NCBI RefSeq assembly: GCF_016428645.1
Contig: NZ_JAELXW010000083.1
Coordinates: 1 to 47,255, forward strand
Direction: 5' to 3'
Length of the DNA stretch: 47,255 nt
Source: Glycomyces salinus
GTDB taxonomy: Bacteria; Actinomycetota; Actinomycetes; Mycobacteriales; Micromonosporaceae
Both the position numbers and the translations under genes were made by a program. Position 1 is the stretch's first letter; each line of letters begins with the position of its first letter. Under the pieces are notes generated by a model. That model was not told the origin of the DNA, did no database searches, and was given only the letters and a program-made list of their open reading frames with translations. Of this stretch, positions 27,191 to 41,650 are shown one piece after another.

Positions 27191-27883
27191 TCAGTCGCCT
27201 CCGCCGCCGTCCCCTCCTCCGGTGTCGCCGCCTCCTCCCGAGCCCCAGTCGTCCAGGAAGCTCTTGCCTTCGCCGAGCGGCACCGGGCGGAGTCGGGACC
27301 AGACGACCATGACCAGCACCGCGAGTGCCGCCGTCGTGATCATCGCCGTATTCCGTCCCGGCGCCAGATACGGGCGCTCGGTCTGGGACATCGGATGGAC
27401 GTCCCAGAGCATCCGCCCGTCGGCGGTTTCTTCGTCAGGCCACAGGCCCGCCGGGTCGCCGGGTTCGAGCGCGATCGCCGAGGTGGTGATGGTCCGGAAT
27501 CGGTCGATCTCGCCTTCCGGGAGCGTCGGGACCTCCACCCAGAAGTCGCACCGGTACGACAGCCAGAGGGCCACGCCGTTGCGCGAGCACTCATCGACCT
27601 CGGCGATCTCGCCGATGTGGACCGGTTCGCCTTCGGGGCCCGAGAACGCGGTGAACCCGACCAAGCCGACGAAGTAGGCGGCCCACCCGGAGAGGACGGC
27701 CCAGCCGAACGCCACGGAGAAGACGCGCCAGGCCCGGCGCAGCCGCCCCCGAGGCTTGACGACGGACCGGGACGGTTTGCGGAGTCCGGCGGCGTCGATC
27801 GCGATCACGATCGCGGCCGGGACCATCGCCACGAGGGTGACCCCGAGCGCGAACCAGGCGTTCGGCCAGAAGTCGGCGGGCAT
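27191..27883 (-). CDS. Hypothetical membrane protein
   Basis: This 230-residue protein starts at the ATG at 27883 after AGGAGG; a longer frame exists but lacks homology. It has a first helix (ALGVTLVAMVPAAIVIAID), a second (WAVLSGWAAYFVGLVGFTAF), an extracytoplasmic loop of about 90 residues with paired Cys (DECSRNG, YRCDFWV), a third helix (MITTAALAVLVMVVW) and a Gly-rich C-tail (GGGGDTGGGDGGGGD). The layout is of a type common in actinobacterial hypothetical proteins, with no function known to me. It is convergent with the M23 gene. Confidence 0.72.
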   Translation of the reverse strand: MPADFWPNAWFALGVTLVAMVPAAIVIAIDAAGLRKPSRSVVKPRGRLRRAWRVFSVAFGWAVLSGWAAYFVGLVGFTAFSGPEGEPVHIGEIAEVDECSRNGVALWLSYRCDFWVEVPTLPEGEIDRFRTITTSAIALEPGDPAGLWPDEETADGRMLWDVHPMSQTERPYLAPGRNTAMITTAALAVLVMVVWSRLRPVPLGEGKSFLDDWGSGGGGDTGGGDGGGGD

Positions 27884-28498
27884 CGGGCCTCCTGGAGGGG
27901 AGTCTCGGGGTTGCTGCGGCGCAGCGTGATAGGTCCCGATGTTAGGCGGGCGGCGCTCACGGAGCGGTGCCGCGAAAGTCCGCACCGGTCGCGGTCGGCG
28001 CGGTGTCGGCGGCTTCGGGCCGGGCACGCTCCGAGCGAACGTGTCGGCTCCGCGAGCGACGATTGTAGTCGGGGCCCTGAGATCCTCGTAACCCGGACCG
28101 GCCGGACGCGTAAGGACTTAAGGCGAATCCCCTGCGTGTCGGCGACGCCGGGTGGCGAGTGCTTGTGCCATAGTGCCGAAGGTTCCTTGATCGCCACGAT
28201 CGGGTGAACCGATGCGGTCGGTCCTCGATTTCCGGGGCGCGGCCGGCTCGGCTGGGCGGGCCGTCGATATTCCTGCCAGGCGGCTCGCCCGAACCGGGGT
28301 CCGAGCGCGATCCCGGCGGCTCCGTCACGACCAGGCCCGGAGGAAGTCCTCGGGACCGAGCGTCGGGATCGACTCGGCGGTGGAGCCGGTCCGCGAGACC
28401 GCCGGTATCGGCGTCGGCTCGTCACCGGTCCGACGACCCGGCCCCTCCAGGCGGTCCACCGCGAGTACACCGCCTGGGGCACGGGCAGGCCCCGGCCG
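27884..28498. other. 615-base gap without a confident gene
   Basis: Open frames cross this stretch on both strands but are biased in Arg/Pro/Ser and show no family, start site or codon pattern of real genes. A possible -10 (TATCAC on the minus strand at 27927-27932) could serve the gene at 27883. A small palindrome GATCG-CCA-CGATC occurs at 28189-28201. I see no tRNA, repeat or terminator of note. Confidence 0.55.
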
Positions 28499-28924
28499 CT
28501 AACTATCATCGACGGTAGTCCTCTTCCTGCCGGCGAGGGCGGCGACGACGAGATTCCAGGTGACTCCCGCCAGAACGGCGGTCACCAAGGACCCGTCCAC
28601 GCCGCCGACGCCGAAGCCGAACATCGCCGCGAACGCGGCCGCCGGTGCCAAGGCGTACCAGCCGAAGACGCGAAGGCGCAGCTTCCAGGCGACGATCACT
28701 CCGACGACCACCGCGACCGTCGGGGCCGCGAACAAGCCGATGAAAACGGTCCCGAACCCGGCCCAGGGGTCGTCGGAATTCGATGCCTCACTGGTCGAGG
28801 CGGCCAGGAACAGCATGAACACCAACACGATCGTCAACGCCTGCGCCACCGAGACGCCGACCGAGGCGGCCAGCGCCGCCGCGGTGCTCGGCCGCGCAGC
28901 GTCCCGTCCGGCTTCTTCGGTCAC
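28499..28924 (-). CDS. Hypothetical small membrane protein
   Basis: This 141-residue protein has about four predicted helices (SVAQALTIVLVFMLFLAAS; GTVFIGLFAAPTVAVVVGVI; FGWYALAPAAAFAAMFGFGV; SLVTAVLAGVTWNLVVAALA) and a short C-tail. No motif or known family. The GTG at 28924 is preceded by a TATAGA -10 box (minus strand, 28940-28935) at 10 bases and no ribosome site, so the mRNA may be leaderless. It is divergent from the ABC-F gene. Confidence 0.7.
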   Translation of the reverse strand: MTEEAGRDAARPSTAAALAASVGVSVAQALTIVLVFMLFLAASTSEASNSDDPWAGFGTVFIGLFAAPTVAVVVGVIVAWKLRLRVFGWYALAPAAAFAAMFGFGVGGVDGSLVTAVLAGVTWNLVVAALAGRKRTTVDDS

Positions 28925-28934
28925 ACTGCGACAC

Positions 28935-28940
28935 TCTATA
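28935..28940 (-). promoter_or_regulatory. -10 element of the small membrane protein gene
   Basis: TATAGA on the minus strand lies 10 bases before the GTG start, compatible with a leaderless transcript. Confidence 0.4.
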
Positions 28941-28984
28941 CGCGGACCACCACCCAGCTGCGCCTCGGCGGCGCGGGGCCCGAG

Positions 28985-28990
28985 TAGTCT
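28985..28990 (+). promoter_or_regulatory. -10 element of the ABC-F gene
   Basis: TAGTCT ends 8 bases before the GTG at 28999, with no ribosome site between them. This fits a leaderless transcript starting at that GTG and supports choosing it over the TTG at 28990, which overlaps the -10. Confidence 0.5.
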
Positions 28991-28998
28991 TGGTCCAC

Positions 28999-30777
<1,779 letters not shown>

Positions 30778-33700
30778 TCAGCGGACCCGGACGCCGGCGA
30801 TGCGGCGCCACCAGCGGGCCACCGTCGCGCTCAGGCGGCCCCTGCGACGCACCACCAGCTGCGGGAGCACCGGCTCGGGTGCGGCCCGCTCGCTGAGGCG
30901 TTCGCGCACCAGCAGCAGGTACTCCCCGCCCGCCGAGTCCTCGTCGGCCCCGGCGCGGGCCGAGACGACCACCAGCCCGGCGATGGCGCGCCGCAGGTGG
31001 TCGATCGCGTCGTCGGCGTCAAGGAGTTGGTGGGCGACCGCGGCGGCGGCGTTGAGCGAGAGGCGGGCGGCCTCGAACTGCTCGTCGTCGTAGCGGGCCT
31101 GCCGGTCCAGGATCGGGCCGATCACGCGCTCGCAGTCGCGCAGCAGCGCGATCGCCTTGCCCACCAGGGGTTCGAAGGCGTCATCGACACCGCCTCGGGC
31201 CGACAGGGCGCGGGCGGCGGCCCGCACTGCCGGGGCGATCTGGTCGGGGTATACCGGGGCGTCGGTCTCGGCGGCGGCCACCGAGTCGAGGTAGCGCTCC
31301 TCGGCCTCGGCGTCGGGCTGGTCCTGGGGCCGCTGGACCGCCTCGCGGGTCCACAGCGACACCAGCACCAGGTAGGCGCGGACGGCCAGCAGCTCGTGCG
31401 GGGTGACGCGCTCGGGGAACAGGTCCTGGCGGACCAGGGTCTCCACGAAGGGGTTGGCGCCCAGTCCGGTCAGGTGCTCCTCCCAGTCAAAGGCCGGGTG
31501 CCAGCCGCGGAACCCGGAGACGGTGCGGATGCGGACCAGCAGCTGCTGGAAGGACTGGTCGAGGATCTCCCCGGGCGGGCGGTCGGTGTCGGTGGCGCGG
31601 GCCAGCCCGAAGGAATGCCGGAACTGCATCGGGTTGCGCAACTGGTCGTCCCTGCGCTGCATGGCGATGTGGATGGCCAGGGCGATCATCCGGTGCCCTC
31701 CGGTGTGCTCCCGGTCGGTGTGCAGGGCGGCCAGGATCTGGGCGCGGGAGGCGGTGTAGGTGTGGGCCACGCCGCGGGGGCAGTAGAGCCGGGGACCGGG
31801 CTCGGCCGCGACCCACAGGGGGCGGCCGACCGCGGCGGCCGGGACGGCGGTGAAGTACTCGGCCAGCTCGGCGGTGGTCGGGAGCCGGTAGCGGTGGCCG
31901 GCCTGGGCGTAGTGGTCGGCCCAGTCGAGGAACTTCTGGACGTAGATCGGCCACATGCCGACCGCGGCCTCGCCGTCCCTGATGCGCCCCGGCGGGTCCA
32001 GGCAGTCGTTGAAGCGCAGGTCGGTCAGGAAGCGGGCCCAGACCGCGTAGCGGACCGGGACGACGCACAGGTCGGCCTCGGGTCCGACCGGGATCGACTC
32101 GGCGGTGTTGCGGCGCAGCAGCCACTCGTCGACCAGGGCCCGGTCGGCCGAGTCGAGGCCGGACCGGTCCTCCAGGAGCGACCGCAGCGCCTCCTGGAGG
32201 CGCGGGTCGATCTCGGCGGCGACGTCCATGCACTGCTCGGCCAGCAGCAGCGAGTCGACGTCCCCGGCCTGGAGGCACGCGGAGACGATCGCGTCGGCCT
32301 CGCCCTCGGCGGCCCACAGCAGGATCGTCTCGCGCCACCACACCTGGTCGATGCGGGAGGCCAGGAACGCCGCGTCTCCGGCCTCGCGCAGCGCGGCGGC
32401 GGCCAGGTACTCCTGGAGGGTCGAGTGGGCGAACGCGTAGGTCTCGGCGCCGTCCTCGACGAGGATGCCGTTCTCGACCGCCTGGCGCAGGTAGTCCTCG
32501 GGGTCGACGCGCCTCGGCGCGCCCTTGAGGCGCTCGGCGAAGACCTCGACGGCCTCGGCGGCGGAGACTCTGCGGGTGCGCTCGCGCATCATGTCGAGCG
32601 CCAACGCGCGCAGCGGGGCGACCTTCTGGCGGGCGGTCAGAGCGTCGAAGTGGCTGGGGACGCCGGACTGCTGCCTCCGGCGGTGGATGAGCATCTCGCA
32701 CATCTCGCGGTAGAGCTCGGCGCGGCCGCCGGGCAGCTGGCCCCGGTAGCGGTCGACGTTGCAGACCATGATCAGCAGCAGCGGGTTGGTGACCAGTTCG
32801 CGCAGCTCGCGGCTGTTGCCCATGAGCTTGAGGAGCCGGTCGGCGTCGCGGTCGGCCGCCTCGCGCACGGCCTTGGCCGAATCGCCGGTCTCCTGGCGGC
32901 GCATCGCCAGGCACCAGCGGCGCACGAAGTCCTCGACCTGCGGCCAGTCGAAGCGGCGGACCCGGAGCGTGTCCAGGTCGGCCAGAACGGTGTTGTCGTA
33001 GCCCTGGCGGCGCGCGGTGACGACGAAGTCGCATTTGGAGTAGTACTCCATCTGGGCCTTGATCCAGCGGGCGACCTCCTGGCGGGCCTCGACTCCGGCC
33101 ATCTCGTCGAGGCCGTCGAGCAGGACCAGGCAGCGGCCCGATTCGAGGCGCTGGCCGATGCCTCCGGCGACGGCGCGGTGCTTGAGGGAGGGAGTCTCGG
33201 CCAGCAGGGAGGCGATGGTGGTCCCGGCCGGGTCGTCGAGGATGGTCTCGACGTGGTCGCGCAGGTAGATCAGGACCGGCAGGTGGCGCCGCCGGAGCCG
33301 CTTCGACTGGCAGATCTGGAGGGCGGTGTGGCGCAGCAGGGTCGTCTTGCCCGCTCCGGGTTCGCCGATGACGATCAGGGCCCGGCGGTCGGGGCCGTCG
33401 ACGCTGTCCAGGAGGGTGCGTCCGCGGTGGTCGGGTTCGGGCAGGCCGGAGGAGCGGGGCCGCACCAGGCCCGCCGAGACGTGGACCTCGGGCAGGCGCA
33501 TCGCGAAGGGCCCGTGGGTGGCCACCCCGTAGAGCTGGATCTCGGAGGCGTGCTCGGCGAGCTGCTCGACGTAGGCGCGCCGCTGCTTGGCGACCCACAG
33601 CCACCGGTAGGGGTCGACCTTGGGGGCGGCCAGTTTGGCCCAGCGGCGGCCGATCTCCTCGCCGACCAGACCGAGGAATCCGACGAGGACCAGCAGGATC

Positions 33701-33849
33701 GCCGAGCCGGACAGGGCCGGGACGCTGAAGCGCTCGGTCAGGTCCTCCCAGAAGAACGTCAGCAGCAGCACCAGCGGGCCGAGCGTCAGCAGCCCTCCGG
33801 AGAAGAACTTGCGGAGCCGTCCACGGCGCCTGGGCTTCTCGGAGGTCAT
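30778..33849 (-). CDS. Membrane-anchored NACHT NTPase with degenerate SUMF1-like segment
   Basis: This 1023-residue protein starts at the ATG at 33849 (a frame 22 codons longer is possible). Two N-terminal helices (about residues 18-34 and 45-64) anchor it. The NACHT domain has Walker A IVIGEPGAGKTT (159-170), Walker B LVLLDGLDEM (241-250), sensor VVTARRQGY (276-284) and a winged-helix-type FAHSTLQEYLAAA (473-485). From about residue 590 a segment looks like a worn SUMF1/FGE-sulfatase fold (VPVRYAVWARFLTDLRF; KFLDWADHYAQAGHRYRLPT, TAELAEYF). The last 300 residues are helical and unassigned. NACHT proteins of this kind are signal-activated STAND NTPases, some with anti-phage roles. The membrane region could be an effector or just an anchor. 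It stands alone, not in an obvious defence island. Confidence 0.85.
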   Translation of the reverse strand: MTSEKPRRRGRLRKFFSGGLLTLGPLVLLLTFFWEDLTERFSVPALSGSAILLVLVGFLGLVGEEIGRRWAKLAAPKVDPYRWLWVAKQRRAYVEQLAEHASEIQLYGVATHGPFAMRLPEVHVSAGLVRPRSSGLPEPDHRGRTLLDSVDGPDRRALIVIGEPGAGKTTLLRHTALQICQSKRLRRRHLPVLIYLRDHVETILDDPAGTTIASLLAETPSLKHRAVAGGIGQRLESGRCLVLLDGLDEMAGVEARQEVARWIKAQMEYYSKCDFVVTARRQGYDNTVLADLDTLRVRRFDWPQVEDFVRRWCLAMRRQETGDSAKAVREAADRDADRLLKLMGNSRELRELVTNPLLLIMVCNVDRYRGQLPGGRAELYREMCEMLIHRRRQQSGVPSHFDALTARQKVAPLRALALDMMRERTRRVSAAEAVEVFAERLKGAPRRVDPEDYLRQAVENGILVEDGAETYAFAHSTLQEYLAAAALREAGDAAFLASRIDQVWWRETILLWAAEGEADAIVSACLQAGDVDSLLLAEQCMDVAAEIDPRLQEALRSLLEDRSGLDSADRALVDEWLLRRNTAESIPVGPEADLCVVPVRYAVWARFLTDLRFNDCLDPPGRIRDGEAAVGMWPIYVQKFLDWADHYAQAGHRYRLPTTAELAEYFTAVPAAAVGRPLWVAAEPGPRLYCPRGVAHTYTASRAQILAALHTDREHTGGHRMIALAIHIAMQRRDDQLRNPMQFRHSFGLARATDTDRPPGEILDQSFQQLLVRIRTVSGFRGWHPAFDWEEHLTGLGANPFVETLVRQDLFPERVTPHELLAVRAYLVLVSLWTREAVQRPQDQPDAEAEERYLDSVAAAETDAPVYPDQIAPAVRAAARALSARGGVDDAFEPLVGKAIALLRDCERVIGPILDRQARYDDEQFEAARLSLNAAAAVAHQLLDADDAIDHLRRAIAGLVVVSARAGADEDSAGGEYLLLVRERLSERAAPEPVLPQLVVRRRGRLSATVARWWRRIAGVRVR

Positions 33850-34166
33850 GGGCTTCCCATCGATCGGGGGCCCTGTCGATGGTATTGGATCGCCGCACGG
33901 AACGTGAGCCAGCACAATGGACTGTATTTTCGGCGAACGCGCATTGTACCCCGGATCGACCCATTGGCTACCAGTCGGTAACAGGGTCGTAATTCACTGA
34001 TTCATACCTTGCAGCCAGGGGCTTCACAATTCGATGTGATTTCCATAACCTGAGTCTGAAAGCCCGAAAGGGTCGGTTCCACCGAACCGTCCCCACTGGA
34101 ACCGTTTTGCGTCGCCCCGTTTCCCCCGCAACGCGGTTCCGGACGACCGAAAGGGAGTACCCCCCT

Positions 34167-35711
<1,545 letters not shown>

Positions 35712-35744
35712 TTCCCTCCGCAGCACAACTGAAGGATGAATAGC

Positions 35745-35798
35745 GGGCTGGAGCCGACCGCTCACCGAGCGCGAGGCTTCAGCCCGATTGTCCTTTTT
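35745..35798 (+). terminator. Terminator after the first subtilase gene
   Basis: GGGCTGGAGCC (35745-35755) pairs with GGCTTCAGCCC (35775-35785) through one G-T pair, enclosing a smaller hairpin-like GC loop. The tract GATTGTCCTTTTT follows, a good intrinsic terminator for this GC content. Confidence 0.75.
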
Positions 35799-35827
35799 GA
35801 AGGATTTACGAGTAATGCGGCATACGC

Positions 35828-35833
35828 TAGGCT
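35828..35833 (+). promoter_or_regulatory. -10 element of the second subtilase gene
   Basis: TAGGCT lies just after the terminator and 62 bases before the chosen start; the transcript would start near 35840 and include either candidate start codon. Confidence 0.45.
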
Positions 35834-35894
35834 CTCGAAACGAGGTTCATTCATGAACCGCACCCCGCATTACAACCGAAGGAGTTCCCTCCGT

Positions 35895-37133
<1,239 letters not shown>

Positions 37134-37147
37134 CGCGCGAGCATTCC

Positions 37148-37177
37148 GGGGGTCGCCGCGCGAAAGCGGCGGCCCCC
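37148..37177. terminator. Terminator between subtilase and TetR genes
   Basis: GGGGGTCGCCGC (37148-37159) pairs with GCGGCGGCCCCC (37166-37177), with one T-G pair, around GCGAAA. GTTT follows. The genes on both sides converge on it. Confidence 0.82.
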
Positions 37178-37185
37178 GTTTCGCG

Positions 37186-37761
37186 TCACAGGCCGAGCAG
37201 GCGGGCTGCGGCGCGCTTGGCGAGCGCGGTGGCGTCCTCCAGTTCGCCGACGTCGCCCATCACCACCGCGCCTTCGTGGAGGACCAGCAGCTCGACGGCG
37301 AGGTCGGCGCTCCCGGGGAGCCCGGCGGCCTCGACCAGGGCGCGGAACCGGTCCCGCAGCCAGTGCTTCTGGTCGGCGGCGAGCGCCCGCGATGGGTGGT
37401 CGGGGCCGGCGTACTCGGCGCGGGCGTTGATCATCGCGCAACCGCGCGTGCCCTCTGCGGCCCGCCACTCCTCGAGGGAGTCGAAGACGGCCAGGGCCGC
37501 CTCCCCGGGGCCGGCGGCGGCCTCGATGTGGCGGTCGACGACGGCCCGCCAGCGCCGGTCGCGCGCCCGCAGGTAGGCGGCGACGAGGTTGTCCTTGGAG
37601 CCGAAGCGGTCGTAGATGGTCTTCTTGGTCACTCCGGCCTCGGCGGCGATGAGGTCGACACCGACGGTGTGGATGCCGCGGTGGTAGAACAGCTCGCTCG
37701 CCGTCTCCAGGATGCGGAGCGCGGCGCGGGTCATGCGCGGTTCGGCGATCTCGACGGTCAT
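37186..37761 (-). CDS. TetR/AcrR-family transcriptional regulator
   Basis: This 191-residue regulator starts at the ATG at 37761 after GGGAGGG. The helix-turn-helix is at about residues 36-58 (VDLIAAEAGVTKKTIYDRFG). The C-terminal domain has RGCAMINARAEYAGPDHPS, a pattern typical of a large TetR group (TetR_C_33-like or similar) with small-molecule ligands. It is divergent from an EamA-type exporter gene, with two similar sites in the gap; it probably represses that gene. The ligand is unknown. Confidence 0.9.
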   Translation of the reverse strand: MTVEIAEPRMTRAALRILETASELFYHRGIHTVGVDLIAAEAGVTKKTIYDRFGSKDNLVAAYLRARDRRWRAVVDRHIEAAAGPGEAALAVFDSLEEWRAAEGTRGCAMINARAEYAGPDHPSRALAADQKHWLRDRFRALVEAAGLPGSADLAVELLVLHEGAVVMGDVGELEDATALAKRAAARLLGL

Positions 37762-37791
37762 GGCGGTCCCTCCCGAAGACTCCACTGGAAG

Positions 37792-37833
37792 TATACCGCT
37801 CGGTTTAGCTAGGTTGATATACCGACCTGTTTA
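37792..37833. promoter_or_regulatory. Two TetR operator-like sites
   Basis: TATACCGCTCGGTTTA (37792-37807) and TATACCGACCTGTTTA (37818-37833) are 16-base near copies with centres 26 bases apart in the 86-base divergent gap. The first contains the palindrome ACCG-CT-CGGT; the second is degenerate on one side. Confidence 0.6.
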
Positions 37834-38694
37834 CTTTTGGAGGACGCATGACCGCCACCGACCGGCTGTGGGCCGGGGCCTTCGTGGTGCTGTGGAGCTC
37901 GGGCTTCATCGGCGCCGAACTGGCCACCGGCCACGCCACGTCCCTGACCGTCCTGAACTGGCGGTTCCTCGTGCTGGCCGTGCCCTCGGCGCTGTGGCTG
38001 GCGCACCGGTTCGCCCGCCTGGCCGCCCGGGACGTGGCCGTCCACGCCGCGATCGGACTGCTGGCCCAGGTCGGGTACCTCTACGGCGTGGTCGCCGCGA
38101 CCGAGCTGGGCGTCTCCCCCGGCACGGCGGCCCTCATCGCGAGCCTGCAGCCGGCGGTCACCGCCGCCGCGGCGTTCCTGGTCCTCGGCGAGCGCGTCCG
38201 GGCCGTCCAGATCGGCGGGCTCGCGATCGGCTTCGCCGGGGTCGCGATGGTCGTCTCGGCCGACTACTCCGGATCGCACGCGGCGCTGTGGGCGTTCGCG
38301 CTGCCGGTCGGGGCGATGCTGTCGCTGGTGGCCGGGACGATCCTGGAGCGGCGCGCCCGCCCGAAGACGCTCGGCCCGCTCGACGCCCTGGCCGTCCAGT
38401 TCCTCACCGCCGCGGCGGCCTTCGCCGCGCTCTCGGCCTCGACCGGGCACTTCGCGCCGACGATGACGGCCGGGTTCTGGGGCGCGATGGCCTGGGTGAC
38501 GCTCCTGGCCGGCCTGGGCGGCTACGGCACCTACTGGATAGTGGTCCGCCGCAACGGGGCCACGGCCGCAGCCACGCTCCTGTACCTGACGCCCCCGGTG
38601 ACGATGCTCTGGGCCTGGGCCATGTTCGGCGACCGGATAACCGCCTGGACCTGGGCGGGCCTGGCCGTCACGAGCCTCGGCGTGGCGCTGACCC

Positions 38695-39969
<1,275 letters not shown>

Positions 39970-39984
39970 TTGCGGTCCCTCAGT

Positions 39985-40377
39985 TCAATGGTCCAGATGG
40001 GCCGGGCCGAACGCGCCCGGCAGCAGCGCCCCGACGGTCGTCGGGGCGCCTTCGGCGTCCACGAGGCAGTCGGGGCCGCCGTGCTCGAACAGGAGCTGGC
40101 GGCACCGACCGCACGGGGTGAGGGGTTCGCCCGCGCCGTCGACGCAGGCGATCGCGACGAGCCTGCCGCCGCCGGTGGCGGCCAGGTCGGAGACCATGCC
40201 GCACTCGGCGCACAGCGTCAGCCCGTAGGAGGCGTTCTCGACGTTGCAGCCGGCGACGATCCGGCCGTCGTCGACCAGGCCCGCCACGCCCACCGGGTAC
40301 TCCGAGTAGGGGACGTAGGCCCGGCCCATCATCTCGACGGCCTTGGCGCGCAGCGCGTCCCAGTCGACGTCCGTCAT
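39985..40377 (-). CDS. cdd: Cytidine deaminase
   Basis: This 130-residue zinc enzyme converts cytidine and deoxycytidine to uridine and deoxyuridine. Zinc ligands and catalytic Glu are in CAECGM (Cys and Glu) and PCGRCRQLL; NVENASYG is the substrate-binding loop. Length matches the homotetrameric type. Its ATG overlaps the permease stop by 4 bases (ATGA), so it is coupled to the uptake system. Together with deoA it links import to pyrimidine salvage. Confidence 0.95.
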   Translation of the reverse strand: MTDVDWDALRAKAVEMMGRAYVPYSEYPVGVAGLVDDGRIVAGCNVENASYGLTLCAECGMVSDLAATGGGRLVAIACVDGAGEPLTPCGRCRQLLFEHGGPDCLVDAEGAPTTVGALLPGAFGPAHLDH

Positions 40378-41645
40378 TTGTCCCCCGGGTTGTAGGGCAC
40401 GCCGTCGGCCGCGGGCGCCTTGGCTCGGCCGATCAGCCCGGCGACCACGACGATGGTGACCGCGTACGGCAGCATCTGGAGGAACTCGCCGGGCACGATC
40501 GAGTTCCCGGCCGTGTCCAGGTACCGCGAGACCTGCGTGGTGAAGCCGAATATGAGCGCCCCCGCGAGGACGCCGAGCGGGTTCCACCGGCCCACGATCA
40601 TGACCGCTAGCGCGACGAAGCCGAGCCCGGCGGTCATGTTCTTGGTGAACGCCAGGCTGTTGGCGATGGTGAAGAACGCCCCGCCGAATCCGGAGATGAG
40701 CCCGGCGGCGGTCACGTTCCAGAAGCGCAGCCGGTTCACGTTCACGCCCATCGCGTCGGCGGCGGCCGGGTGCTCGCCGACCGAGCGGGTGCGCAGGCCC
40801 CAGCGGGTGCGGAACAGCAGGAACCAGACCAGGGCGACCAGCGCGAGGCCGACGTAGACGAACAGGTTCTGGCGGAACAGGGTCGGGCCGATGATCGGGA
40901 TCTCGGCCAGCGGACCGAAGTCGAGCACCGGGACCGACGCGGCCACGTTGTAGCCGGGCGTCTTCTTGAGCTGGTCGAACATGAACCCGGTCAGGCCGAG
41001 CGCCAGCAGGTTCAGGATGACGCCGACGACGACCTGGTTGACCTGGTACTTGGTGGCCATGAGGGCCAGCAGCAGCGTCGAGAGCGACCCGGCGAGCATC
41101 GCACCGACGATGCCGATGTAGACGTTGCCCGAGATCGAGGCGACCAGGACGCCGGAGAAGGCGCCCATGAGGAACTGACCCTCGATGCCGATGTTGATCA
41201 CGCCGGAGCGCTCGCAGACCACGCCCGAGAGCGCCCCGAAGATGTAGGGCATCGACAGGAACAAGGCCCCGGCGAGGATCGCCTCGACGCGGAAGACCAC
41301 GCCTTCGGGCGACATCGCCCACAGCAGCAGCCCGAGCGCGAAGCAGGTGACGGCCACGGCCAGGACGGTCTTGTGGAAGCGCCGCTGGATCCCGTAGACC
41401 ATGAGCGCGCCGCCGAGGGCGGTCAGGACGCCGAGGACGGCGACCGCGAAGGACGCGGGCAGCGCCCACTCGGCGCCGGGCGAGGTCTGGTCGAGCCGGA
41501 ACAGGACTTCCCGGCCGCCGAGCTGCGTGAGGGCGCCGACAGTCATGAGCGCGCCGAGGACGGCCAGGGACCACCCGTGGATCGGTTTGCGGGCGACGGC
41601 ACTCTCGTCGAGCAGGGCGGGGGCTGTCGCGGTGTCCACTGCCAT
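40374..41645 (-). CDS. ABC nucleoside transporter permease (NupQ/YufQ-like)
   Basis: This 423-residue membrane protein of the branched-chain/ribose-type permease fold has about nine or ten helices and the conserved MPYIFGALSGVVCERSGVIN, NIGIEGQFLMGAFSGVL and TRWGLRTRSVGEHPAAADAM, hallmarks of the BMP-linked permeases. The start is ATG at 41645; a GTG three codons earlier would overlap the upstream stop (GTGA) and is also possible. The gene partners with the permease at 41651, which has matching motifs. Gene symbol names of B. subtilis (nupQ) refer to the family only. Confidence 0.9.
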   Translation of the reverse strand: MAVDTATAPALLDESAVARKPIHGWSLAVLGALMTVGALTQLGGREVLFRLDQTSPGAEWALPASFAVAVLGVLTALGGALMVYGIQRRFHKTVLAVAVTCFALGLLLWAMSPEGVVFRVEAILAGALFLSMPYIFGALSGVVCERSGVINIGIEGQFLMGAFSGVLVASISGNVYIGIVGAMLAGSLSTLLLALMATKYQVNQVVVGVILNLLALGLTGFMFDQLKKTPGYNVAASVPVLDFGPLAEIPIIGPTLFRQNLFVYVGLALVALVWFLLFRTRWGLRTRSVGEHPAAADAMGVNVNRLRFWNVTAAGLISGFGGAFFTIANSLAFTKNMTAGLGFVALAVMIVGRWNPLGVLAGALIFGFTTQVSRYLDTAGNSIVPGEFLQMLPYAVTIVVVAGLIGRAKAPAADGVPYNPGDK

Positions 41646-41650
41646 GGGGC

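Noticed and set aside
27805-28509. A minus-strand frame through the 28.1-28.5 kb gap
   Set aside because: Arg/Pro/Ser-rich, no start site, and it overlaps the supported gene at 27191-27883 in another frame.
30997-33981. A 994-codon open frame on the plus strand
   Set aside because: It is antisense to the NACHT gene; no start site or family features were seen, only mirrored codon bias.
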